Shown here: one piece after another, positions 22,304 through 28,284 of the stretch
Numbering within the stretch: the stretch's first letter is position 1
Layout: the number at the start of each line of letters is the position of its first letter
Source of the DNA: Streptomyces rimosus subsp. rimosus
GTDB taxonomy: Bacteria; Actinomycetota; Actinomycetes; Streptomycetales; Streptomycetaceae
Direction: 5' to 3'
Length of the DNA stretch: 28,776 nucleotides
Assembly (NCBI RefSeq): GCF_000720725.1
Contig: NZ_JOCQ01000103.1
Location: 1-28,776, forward strand
Program-made: the position numbers and the translations under genes
The notes under the pieces: generated by a model
The model's input: only the letters and a program-made list of their open reading frames with translations
Databases searched by the model: none
Told to the model about the DNA's origin: nothing

Positions 22304-22393
22304 TCAGAACCTCTCCGGGAAGACGAGGGCGAGGACCAGGTAGCCGAGCAGGGCGACGGCGACGATCAGACCGACGACGTTCTCGATGGTCAC
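22304..22393 (-). CDS. kdpF: KdpF, 29-residue stabilising subunit
   Basis: A short frame from GTG 22393 encodes 29 residues beginning MTIENVVGLIVAVALLGYLV and ending FPERF, the typical actinobacterial KdpF: a single membrane helix with a short basic/aromatic tail. KdpF stabilises the KdpFABC complex. Its start codon overlaps the stop of a 27-residue upstream ORF (GTGA), and kdpA follows 8 bases after its stop, so it is in the same coupled operon. Confidence 0.93.
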   Translation of the reverse strand: MTIENVVGLIVAVALLGYLVLALVFPERF

Positions 22394-22473
22394 AGCCTCG
22401 TCACCCCCTTGGCGACGAGCGCCACCAGCGCGAAGACCGCGAGCGTGGCGACGACGAAGGCCACGTCGGCCAT
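22390..22473 (-). CDS. 27-residue membrane peptide, first gene of the kdp operon
   Basis: From ATG 22473, 27 residues are encoded, beginning MADVAFVVATLAVFALVALV and ending AKGVTRL: one membrane helix with a positively charged end. An AGGAG ribosome site lies six bases upstream, and the TGA stop overlaps the kdpF start by 4 bases, so translation of kdpF is probably coupled to it. It resembles KdpF in size and topology but not in sequence. It may be an extra Kdp subunit or regulator, or a leader peptide; position and coding quality support it as real, but no function is known to me. Confidence 0.82.
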   Translation of the reverse strand: MADVAFVVATLAVFALVALVAKGVTRL

Positions 22474-22545
22474 CGTGTGCTCCTAGTGGGATCGGTGGAA
22501 CTGACCCCTAGAGCAAACCCCCAACCCGACCGTTTCCGACCACCG

Positions 22546-22594
22546 TTGACGCCTCCCTTACGGCCATTAGCACCGCATTGACGATTCCCATACG
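22546..22594. promoter_or_regulatory. Direct repeat in kdp promoter region, candidate KdpE sites
   Basis: Two 17-base copies of TTGACGNNTCCCNTACG (22546-22562 and 22578-22594) lie 32 bp apart start to start, about three DNA turns, so they face the same side of the helix. They sit 70-125 bases upstream of the first kdp operon start codon. OmpR-family regulators commonly bind direct repeats, and the cognate regulator KdpE is encoded in this window. Assignment to KdpE is inference. The promoter core itself was not identified with confidence. Confidence 0.55.
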
Positions 22595-22610
22595 CTTCCT
22601 GCGCTGACCT

Positions 22611-22655
22611 GCAAAAACAGCGACGGGCCGCACTCCTTGGGAGGGAGTGCGGCCC
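22611..22655 (-). terminator. Rho-independent terminator of the EVE-nuclease gene
   Basis: The 12-base arms GGGCCGCACTCC (22625-22636) and GGAGTGCGGCCC (22644-22655) enclose a 7-base loop. Read on the minus strand, the hairpin is followed after nine bases by five T (22611-22615). It lies 70 bases past the nuclease stop and insulates the kdp promoter. Confidence 0.8.
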
Positions 22656-22724
22656 ACCGGAGCGCCTGATTCCAGCCGCAGGGAGGGGCGCGCGGGCCGG
22701 TTTTCCAGCCGAAGACGGAGCGCG

Positions 22725-23753
22725 TCAGCCGGACCAGACGGAGCGCATCAGAGCTCTCCGCTCCGCCGGTGCCGCTGCGCGCACGAAGACGCCCGACTCT
22801 TCGCGCTGTATGCAGTCGATGCCGTAGCGGTGGAGAAGCAGGAGGTCGTCGTGCGCGACGGGGGCCGGGAAGAGGCCGCTCAGCCGGTCGGGGCGCCGGG
22901 GGCTGTGCGGCGCGTAGTCCAGCAGCTGGGCGAGGGCCTGCCGTACGTACTGGTGCGACGCGGCGCTCTTGGCCTCTATGACCTCGGTGCCCTCGTCGTC
23001 CGAGAGATACAGGTCGCTGACGCCGGACGGGCAGAAGAAACGGCCAGCGTCCTTGCGGCCCGTGGCGGCGAGGTGGTCCTTGTAGGCGGCGACCAGCCTG
23101 GCCTCCTTCCGGTCGACCACGATCAGCCGTCCGGTGCGCTCGTACGCCGTCCCGAAGGTCCTGTTCTGCTCGGCCGCGGCCATCCGTACGGCCGCCCGGC
23201 TCGCGGGGTCCGGCCGCTGCGCGGGCCCAACAGCCCGGACCTGCTCGACGCTTGAGGCGATCATGAGTTCTTCGAGAACCGTACGTGCCCGGTCGTCGGG
23301 AAAGACCCTCTGCCCCGGGAACACGTACGTCGGCTCGTAACCGAGAGCGGCGTTCAGATCTCGGTACGGGATATCCGTGTCCGTCAGGTCGAGCAGGGTG
23401 TAGACGGTGTGCCAGCTCGGAGCGCTTTCGTCCGGAGGCGGCCACAGCAGGTCGGCCAGCTCCCGGTTCCGAAAGATCACGCCGATTTCCGCCACCGCGC
23501 GGACCCGGTTGCCGCCGGTGAACAGGACGACGTCCCCAGGGACGACATCACGCATCTTCTTGTCGTGGCTCGGCACGGCGCCCCAGAACCGGGCCCGGCC
23601 CTCGGGGTGGACCGCCAGCAGCCGGCTGTGCTGCTCATCCGTCAGCGTGCGGGCGTAATGGCTGTCCACGAAGGGCACCGGCTGCTCGACGGTGTCCGCC
23701 CAGTGCTTGCGCGACGCGGCCTTCCCGTAGGAAGGCGAAATCAATAAGTGCAC
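22725..23753 (-). CDS. Putative modification-dependent nuclease: EVE/PUA-like domain fused to PD-(D/E)XK
   Basis: The product is 342 residues from GTG 23753, chosen for GGAGG eight bases upstream; the frame is open further upstream but with non-homologous composition. Residues 1-165 resemble an EVE/PUA-like base-reading domain: VHLLISPSYGKAASRKHW at the start, ARFWGAVPS (54-62), then MRDVVPGDVVLFTGGNRVRA (67-86) with AVAEIG, and later SWHTVYTLLDL. Residues 190-281 carry a PD-(D/E)XK nuclease pattern: D247 in SGVSDLYLS, E260-A-K262 in EVIEAKS, and Q272/Q276 in YVRQALAQLLDYA. This combination is typical of type IV restriction enzymes that read modified DNA bases and cut. No methylase, ATPase or second subunit lies next to it. 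The base it reads, and any defence role, are inference. It stands between kdp and the DUF3710-dut block. Confidence 0.78.
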   Translation of the reverse strand: MHLLISPSYGKAASRKHWADTVEQPVPFVDSHYARTLTDEQHSRLLAVHPEGRARFWGAVPSHDKKMRDVVPGDVVLFTGGNRVRAVAEIGVIFRNRELADLLWPPPDESAPSWHTVYTLLDLTDTDIPYRDLNAALGYEPTYVFPGQRVFPDDRARTVLEELMIASSVEQVRAVGPAQRPDPASRAAVRMAAAEQNRTFGTAYERTGRLIVVDRKEARLVAAYKDHLAATGRKDAGRFFCPSGVSDLYLSDDEGTEVIEAKSAASHQYVRQALAQLLDYAPHSPRRPDRLSGLFPAPVAHDDLLLLHRYGIDCIQREESGVFVRAAAPAERRALMRSVWSG

Positions 23754-23779
23754 TTGTGCGCATCCTCCATGCGGATGTG

Positions 23780-23797
23780 GGGACAGCAGTGTGTCCC
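23780..23797. promoter_or_regulatory. Dyad upstream of the EVE-nuclease gene
   Basis: GGGACA (23780-23785) and TGTCCC (23792-23797) are inverted around six bases, about 30 bases upstream of the nuclease start codon. It could be an operator for autoregulation or a short hairpin in the leader. No promoter boxes were recognised around it. Confidence 0.35.
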
Positions 23798-23893
23798 TCA
23801 GAGACCAGGAGGAAGCCCGGTGCCGTCCGAGCCCGACCGGCCCCACGCGAGGTGTTGTCCCTGGCCTTCGCGTGCCCCCTCCACAACAGCATT

Positions 23894-23924
23894 CGTTCCC
23901 GGAGCCGCCGGGGCCCCGGGAACG
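23894..23924. terminator. Terminator hairpin after the DUF3710 gene
   Basis: The 9-base arms CGTTCCCGG (23894-23902) and CCGGGAACG (23916-23924) enclose a GC-rich 13-base loop, 30 bases past the DUF3710 stop on the minus strand. No long T-run follows. Confidence 0.55.
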
Positions 23925-23954
23925 ACGTCGTGCGGCGCGTCCGCCGTGGTGGCG

Positions 23955-24728
23955 TCAGCGGATCTCGGTGATCTCCGGGCCCCGTTCCAGGCGCTCCACG
24001 CCGCCGCCGAAGCGGGAGGTTTCGGCGGATTCCTGCTGGACGCCGTCGGGGACCATCTGGGCGTCGTCGGGGAGCTTGAGGACGATGGGGTCGCGGGGGG
24101 CCATGGGGGCCTCGCCGCGGACGACCACGGTGTCCTGGAAGATGTGCTCCAGGATGCCGGCGGCCTCGGGCTGGACCGCGCCCTGGCCGGAGATGACGCC
24201 GCGCAGGAACCAGCGCGGGCCGTCGACGCCGACGAAGCGCACGACCTGGACGCCGTTGGTGCCGTCCGGGAGCTGGACGGGGACCTGGGCGCGCAGTTCC
24301 CAGCCCAGCGGGCCCTCGACCTCGTCGACGACGCCGCCCTGCTGGGTGATGCCCGCGCCGATCTCCTCGCGGACCTCGCCCCAGATGCCCTCCTTCTTGG
24401 GAGCGGCGAACGCCTGGAGCTGTACGGCGCTGTCCTGGAGGACCACGGTCGCGGCGACGATGGCGTCGCCCGCGACCTCCACGCGCAGTTCCATGCCTTC
24501 CACGCCGGGCACGAACAGGCCGCCCAGGTCGACCCGTCCCTCGGCGGGGTCGGAGACCTCGGAGAGGTCCCAGGGGCCGTCGGGCCGCGGGGCGGGCGGC
24601 AGGTTCACGCGCCGCTCCTCCTCGGCGGGCCCGGCTGCCTCGTCCGCGGAGTCCGAGGCCGTCGCGTCGGCGTCCGCCGCGCGGGCCGGCTCTGCGGGAG
24701 CCTCGTTCTTCTTGCGACGTCCGAACAC
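23955..24728 (-). CDS. DUF3710 domain protein
   Basis: The 257-residue soluble protein starts at GTG 24728 (VFGRRKKNEAPAE; AAGGA ribosome site seven bases upstream), one base after the dut stop. A charged, Ala/Glu-rich linker (about 5-45) precedes the conserved DUF3710 domain (about 50-235), which includes GPWDLSEV, RVDLGGLFVPGVEGMELRVE and RFVGVDGPRWFLRGVISG. The family is actinobacterial (Rv2696c-like) and of unknown function; its fixed place directly after dut suggests a shared nucleotide-related role, which is only an inference. An earlier in-frame start at 24932 would overlap dut and is rejected. Confidence 0.9.
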   Translation of the reverse strand: MFGRRKKNEAPAEPARAADADATASDSADEAAGPAEEERRVNLPPAPRPDGPWDLSEVSDPAEGRVDLGGLFVPGVEGMELRVEVAGDAIVAATVVLQDSAVQLQAFAAPKKEGIWGEVREEIGAGITQQGGVVDEVEGPLGWELRAQVPVQLPDGTNGVQVVRFVGVDGPRWFLRGVISGQGAVQPEAAGILEHIFQDTVVVRGEAPMAPRDPIVLKLPDDAQMVPDGVQQESAETSRFGGGVERLERGPEITEIR

Positions 24729-24729
24729 G

Positions 24730-25251
24730 TCACTGTCCTTCCCGGTCGGCACCGACCGATGCGTATCCATTCCCACCCGTGGAGCCGTCCACCGCCGCAT
24801 GACCGCCGGTGGAACCGAATCCCCCCTCGGCCCGCGCCGAGCCGGGAAGTTCCGCCACCTCGTGGAAGCGCACCTTCTCGACCTGCTGGACGACCAGTTG
24901 GGCGATCCGGTCGAACCTCTCGAACCGCACACTGTCGCGCGGGTCCAGATTGACCACGATCACCTTGATTTCCCCACGGTACCCGGCATCCACCGTCCCG
25001 GGGGCATTCACGAGCGCCACTCCGCAGCGGGCCGCCAGGCCCGAGCGGGGGTGCACGAACGCCGCGTACCCGTCGGGGAGGGCGATGGACACCCCGGTGG
25101 GGAGCACCGCCCGCTCGCCCGGCGCGAGTTCCGCCGCCTCGGTGGTCACCAGGTCGGCACCGGCGTCACCGGGGTGCCCGTAGGCGGGCAGCGGAACGTC
25201 CGGGTCCAGACGCCGGATCAGCACATCCACCGGGTTGCGTACCTGACTCAC
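24730..25251 (-). CDS. dut: dUTP diphosphatase (dUTPase)
   Basis: The 173-residue protein carries all five trimeric dUTPase motifs in order: HPGDAGADL (motif 1), PRSGLAAR (motif 2), GTVDAGYRGEIKVI (motif 3), RFDRIAQLVV (motif 4) and GFGSTG near the C-terminus (motif 5). It hydrolyses dUTP to dUMP and pyrophosphate, keeping uracil out of DNA. The GTG at 25251 has GAGGTGA upstream and overlaps the thioesterase stop by 4 bases, and DUF3710 follows one base after its stop, so the three genes form a tight operon. The tail after motif 5 is longer than usual and Gly/Ser-rich. Confidence 0.97.
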   Translation of the reverse strand: MSQVRNPVDVLIRRLDPDVPLPAYGHPGDAGADLVTTEAAELAPGERAVLPTGVSIALPDGYAAFVHPRSGLAARCGVALVNAPGTVDAGYRGEIKVIVVNLDPRDSVRFERFDRIAQLVVQQVEKVRFHEVAELPGSARAEGGFGSTGGHAAVDGSTGGNGYASVGADREGQ

Positions 25252-25841
25252 GGGTTCACCTCAAAAGCACGAGCTCGCCTGACCTGGTCCGGATCGGCCA
25301 TCGCGGCCTGGATCTCGGCCGGCCGTCCGTTGTCGATGAAGTGGTCGATCTTCACCTCGATGAACACCGCGTCCGCGCGGACCGCGACCGGGCCCTCGGG
25401 CCCGCCGATGCGGCCCACCGCCGACGAGTAGATCTTCCGGCCGTGGACGGCGGTTATCTCCGCGTCGAGGTGCAGGACCGTACCGACCGGCACGGGCCGC
25501 CGGAAGTCGGTCTCCAGGCGGCCGGTCACCGCGATCACCCGCAGCAGCCAGTTCAGCGCGCCCAGCGTCTCGTCCAGGGCGGTGGCCAGCACGCCGCCGT
25601 GCGCCAGGCCCGGCGCGCCCTGGTGGGCCTCCTTGACCGTGAACTCGGCGGTCACCCGCACGCCCTCCTCGGCGCGGGCCTGCAGCTGCAGCCCGTGGGG
25701 CTGCGCGTCGCCGCATCCGAAGCAGTGGCCGTAGTGCGCGCCGAGGAGTTCCCCGGGCGCGGGGGCGTCGGGGTGCCGCACCGGGGCGACGGCGTCGGCC
25801 GGTGGCGTCAGCCGCGTCGGGGCCTTGTCGGTTCCACTCAC
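25248..25841 (-). CDS. PaaI/hotdog-fold thioesterase
   Basis: The 197-residue protein has an N-terminal segment with a Cys-containing GHCFGCGDAQPHGLQL element (about 37-52) and a hotdog domain (about 60-170) with AHGGVLATALDETLGALNWL, the PaaI-type active-site helix, where the Asp/Glu pair is likely catalytic. FRRPVPVGTVLHLDAEITAV and AVRADAVFIEVK complete the fold. It probably hydrolyses an acyl-CoA thioester; the substrate cannot be named. The GTG at 25841 has no clear ribosome site, but a TAGGGT -10-like box ends eight bases before it, which suggests a leaderless transcript. It is the first gene of the thioesterase-dut-DUF3710 operon and is divergent from DUF3093. Confidence 0.88.
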   Translation of the reverse strand: MSGTDKAPTRLTPPADAVAPVRHPDAPAPGELLGAHYGHCFGCGDAQPHGLQLQARAEEGVRVTAEFTVKEAHQGAPGLAHGGVLATALDETLGALNWLLRVIAVTGRLETDFRRPVPVGTVLHLDAEITAVHGRKIYSSAVGRIGGPEGPVAVRADAVFIEVKIDHFIDNGRPAEIQAAMADPDQVRRARAFEVNP

Positions 25842-25899
25842 GAGTGCAGACCCTACCCGCGCGGCCAACCGGCCCGCGCCGCCGTGCCAAGCTGGAGCC

Positions 25900-26343
25900 A
25901 TGCAGTCGTACGAAGAACGCCTCACCGCGCCCCGCTCCTGGTGGGTGATCGCCGGCCTGATCGGCGTGGCCTGTGCCCTGATGCTGCTCCCGCTGGGGAC
26001 GCTGCCGATGCTCGGCGGGCTGATCGGCGGCGCGGCACTGGCCGCGGTGGCGGTCAGCTCGTACGGCTCGGTGCGGATCCGCGTGGTGGGCGACTCGCTG
26101 ATCGCGGGCGACGCCCGGATCCCGGTCTCGGCGCTGGGCGAGGCGCAGGTGCTGGACGCGGAGGAGGCGGTGGCCTGGCGTACGCACAAGGCCGACACCC
26201 GCGCGTTCATGCTGCTGCGCAGCTACGTACGGACCGCGGTACGGGTCGAGATCACCGACCCGGAGGACCCGACTCCGTACGCCTACCTCTCGACCCGCGA
26301 TCCGGAGCGCCTGGTGGCCGCGCTGGCGGCCGTACGGGCCTGA
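25900..26343 (+). CDS. DUF3093 membrane protein
   Basis: The 147-residue protein has two membrane segments near the N-terminus (about 14-32 and 36-54; WWVIAGLIGVACALMLLPLG, GGLIGGAALAAVAVSS) and a beta-rich soluble part (about 55-147) with IRVVGDSLIAGDARIPVSAL and LLRSYVRTAVRVEITDPEDP. This fits DUF3093 (Rv2698-like), function unknown. The ATG at 25900 is preferred over the in-frame GTG at 25825 because the hydrophobic region begins soon after and a CAAGCT -10-like box ends six bases before it, again suggesting a leaderless start; GGAG is also present but too close. Linked to dut across actinobacteria. Confidence 0.88.
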   Translation: MQSYEERLTAPRSWWVIAGLIGVACALMLLPLGTLPMLGGLIGGAALAAVAVSSYGSVRIRVVGDSLIAGDARIPVSALGEAQVLDAEEAVAWRTHKADTRAFMLLRSYVRTAVRVEITDPEDPTPYAYLSTRDPERLVAALAAVRA

Positions 26344-26563
26344 GCCGCCCCGGGGGAAGGCGGCGCGGCGGCCGGGGCGTCACCGTGCGTGCAGCGGCCT
26401 TTTCGGGGGCGTGCGGGGAGGGCTCCGGGGAGCGCCGGGAAGGGCTTCGGCGGGGCGGCGGCGTCACGGCCGTCGTCGGGAGGGTCTGAAGGCGCTGCGG
26501 GAAGGACCTGGAGGCGCTACGAGGCGCTACGAGGTGGCCCTTAGCGGGAAGCCCGGGCGGCTC
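26344..26563. other. G-rich intergenic region with hairpin and short tandem repeat
   Basis: No gene is seen in this 220-base gap between convergent genes. GCCGCC (26344-26349) and GGCGGC (26359-26364) directly after the DUF3093 stop can form a terminator hairpin. An exact 10-base duplication (GAGGCGCTAC, 26511-26530) lies near the other gene. The plus strand is unusually G-rich. Confidence 0.45.
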
Positions 26564-27400
26564 TCAGCGGGCGGCGCGCGGCGGCAGGGCCGTCGTCGCG
26601 GGTTCCGGCAGGGCGTCCCAGGGCACCTGCTTGGTGCGCAGGTCCGCGCGGACCTTGTCCGCGAGTTTTCTGGTGTCCCGCCGGTTCATGAACGCGCCGA
26701 CCGCGGCGCCGACCATGAACGGGGTCAGGTTCGGCAGGTTGCGCAGCGTGCGCTTCATGATCTGCTGGCGCAGTTCGCGCTTCATCTGGCCGCCGAGCGC
26801 CGCGTTGAGCGTCGTGGGCCTGGTGACGTCGATGCCGCGCTCCTCCGTCCACGCGGTCAGGTAGGCGGTGCTGCGCTGGGTGAGGTTGCCGGGCGGACGC
26901 AGGCCGTAGACCTCGTGGAGCTCGGCGACGAGCTTGATCTCCATGGAAGCCACGCCGACCACCTCGGCGGCCAGCTCGGCCGGCATGGCGGGCGGCACCG
27001 GCAGCATCGCCGCCGCGCCCACCCCCGCGCCGACGGTGGCGGTGCCCCGGGCGGCTCCGACGACGAGCTTGTCGGCCAGTTCCTCGGGGGTCAGGCCGGG
27101 GAACTGGCGGCGCAGCGTCGCCAGGTCGCGGACCGGGATCCGCGGGGCGTTGTCGATGATGCGCTCGGCGACCGCCGACAGGCCCTTGCGGGCGCCCGCG
27201 CGGCCCTTTCTGGCGCCGCGGCCCACAGCCGCCGCGAGCGAGGCCGCGCGGCCTCGCTCCTCCACTGCACCGGTCGTCCGCTCCGCGGGGAGGGCGGTCG
27301 GGTCGGCGGGCACGGGCGCGGTTTCGTCACGTGAGCGTGCGCCGGCCGCCGGGCCTTCCTCGCCCTTGCGTCCCTTACGGAACGGGTTCACGCCTGCCAC
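26564..27400 (-). CDS. Unknown actinobacterial protein with Gly/Ala-rich hydrophobic segment
   Basis: The 278-residue protein is not firmly recognised. It has a basic, low-complexity N-terminus (about 1-75), IIDNAPRIPVRDLATLRRQF (about 81-100), a Gly/Ala-rich stretch (about 113-137; VVGAARGTATVGAGVGAAAM then LPVPPAMPAELAAEVV), conserved-looking MEIKLVAELHEVYGLRPPGN (about 153-172), and a second small-residue segment VGAAVGAFMNRRDTRKLADK near 235. The glycine-zipper-like runs recall EcsC-type proteins, but this is only a suggestion. It starts 15 bases after the DUF4193 stop, so the two are co-transcribed. The start may be GTG 27400 or GTG 27391; neither has a clear ribosome site. Confidence 0.78.
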   Translation of the reverse strand: MAGVNPFRKGRKGEEGPAAGARSRDETAPVPADPTALPAERTTGAVEERGRAASLAAAVGRGARKGRAGARKGLSAVAERIIDNAPRIPVRDLATLRRQFPGLTPEELADKLVVGAARGTATVGAGVGAAAMLPVPPAMPAELAAEVVGVASMEIKLVAELHEVYGLRPPGNLTQRSTAYLTAWTEERGIDVTRPTTLNAALGGQMKRELRQQIMKRTLRNLPNLTPFMVGAAVGAFMNRRDTRKLADKVRADLRTKQVPWDALPEPATTALPPRAAR

Positions 27401-27415
27401 GGCGTAGTCCGGTCC

Positions 27416-27718
27416 TCAGGCCGCGCAGTCGCGGCAGATCGGCTGGCCGTTCTTGTCCTCCGCGGCCAGCTGGCTGCGGTGGTGGACCAGGAAGCAGCTC
27501 ATGCACGTGAACTCGTCCTGCTGCTTGGGCAGCACCCGGACGGCGAGCTCCTCGTTGGAGAGGTCGGCGCCGGGCAGTTCCAGGCCCTCGGCCTGCTCGA
27601 ACTCGTCGACGTCGACGGCCGAGGCGGACTTGTCGTTCCGCCGCGACTTCAGTTCTTCGATGCTGTCCTCGTTGAGGTCGTCATCTGTCTTGCGTGGGGT
27701 GTCGTAATCCGTAGCCAT
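27416..27718 (-). CDS. DUF4193 small acidic zinc-ribbon-like protein
   Basis: The 100-residue protein starts at ATG 27718, with an AGGGGGAG ribosome site upstream. An acidic N-terminal half (TPRKTDDDLNEDSIEELKSR) precedes a C-terminal ribbon with two Cys pairs, C72-x2-C75 and C95-x2-C98 (FTCMSCFLVHHRSQLA, PICRDC). This is the actinobacterial DUF4193 family (Rv2699c-like). Spacing of the Cys pairs strongly suggests zinc binding; function is unknown, but the acidic-plus-zinc-ribbon layout is reminiscent of small transcription-associated factors. It is highly conserved in dut neighbourhoods. Confidence 0.93.
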   Translation of the reverse strand: MATDYDTPRKTDDDLNEDSIEELKSRRNDKSASAVDVDEFEQAEGLELPGADLSNEELAVRVLPKQQDEFTCMSCFLVHHRSQLAAEDKNGQPICRDCAA

Positions 27719-28277
27719 GTCGCTCTCCCCCTCTGGGTGTCTGCGGTGTCTCCAGCGCACGTAACGCGTGAGAGGCCGGACTTGTGCCCGACCTGAGGCG
27801 GAGATTTTGCCTCACATCAAGGTCTGTTACTCAATCGACACCCAACCGCACCCCTGAAGAGGTGATCGGTTTGGATGGCGATCAGGACCGTACACGGTCC
27901 GAATGTCGCACCTCGCGCACGCCATCACGTGTACTTCCCGTGATCAAGGGCCTGGGAAACCCGGATTTTCCCGGCCTTCCGCCGACCGAACCGATCACGG
28001 AGAGTGGATGGCCCGAACCCCGCGCCTGTGAGGGATCACACACGAACGGGCCGTCGGGCGGACCGTAGGAATTCAGCGCAAAGCGAACTCGGCGAAGGAT
28101 CCATGGCCGCCCACCGTCCCGTCAAGCCGGGGCGGCTGCTGTGCGGAGGGCGACCAAGGGTGCCAAGAGACCGGGTCCCGGGTCAAAACGGACAGTCCGA
28201 CCGGGGGCCGGGGCCGCGGCGCCCGCCCCGCCCGGCGGCTCACACACCGGCTCTCACACCGGCTCCCACAGCGTCTC
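27719..28277. promoter_or_regulatory. Long intergenic region upstream of DUF4193
   Basis: This 559-base region between DUF4193 (start 27718) and the histidine kinase (stop 28278), both on the minus strand, has lower GC than its surroundings in 27780-28060. A minus-strand promoter candidate is TTGAGT (27829-27834), 19 bases, CAAAAT (27804-27809), which would give a leader of about 80 bases. Short plus-strand frames here use codons rare in this genome (AGA, AGG, CGA) and are not considered genes. Confidence 0.4.
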
Positions 28278-28284
28278 TCACACC
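28237..28284. repeat. 12-bp tandem repeat at the end of the histidine kinase gene
   Basis: Four 12-base units with consensus GGCTCTCACACC occupy 28237-28248, 28249-28260, 28261-28272 and 28273-28284, with a few mismatches. The last unit contains the stop codon and the final codon of the kinase gene. Confidence 0.6.

Noticed and set aside
22490..22620. A riboswitch (for example c-di-AMP type) in the kdp leader
   Set aside because: The region before the first kdp start codon is short and shows direct repeats rather than a conserved multi-stem aptamer that I could recognise; a covariance-model search would be needed to decide.
12691..23954. A mobile element carrying the kdp/nuclease block
   Set aside because: No transposase, integrase, tRNA-derived attachment site or flanking direct repeats were found, so transfer is only a possibility from gene order.
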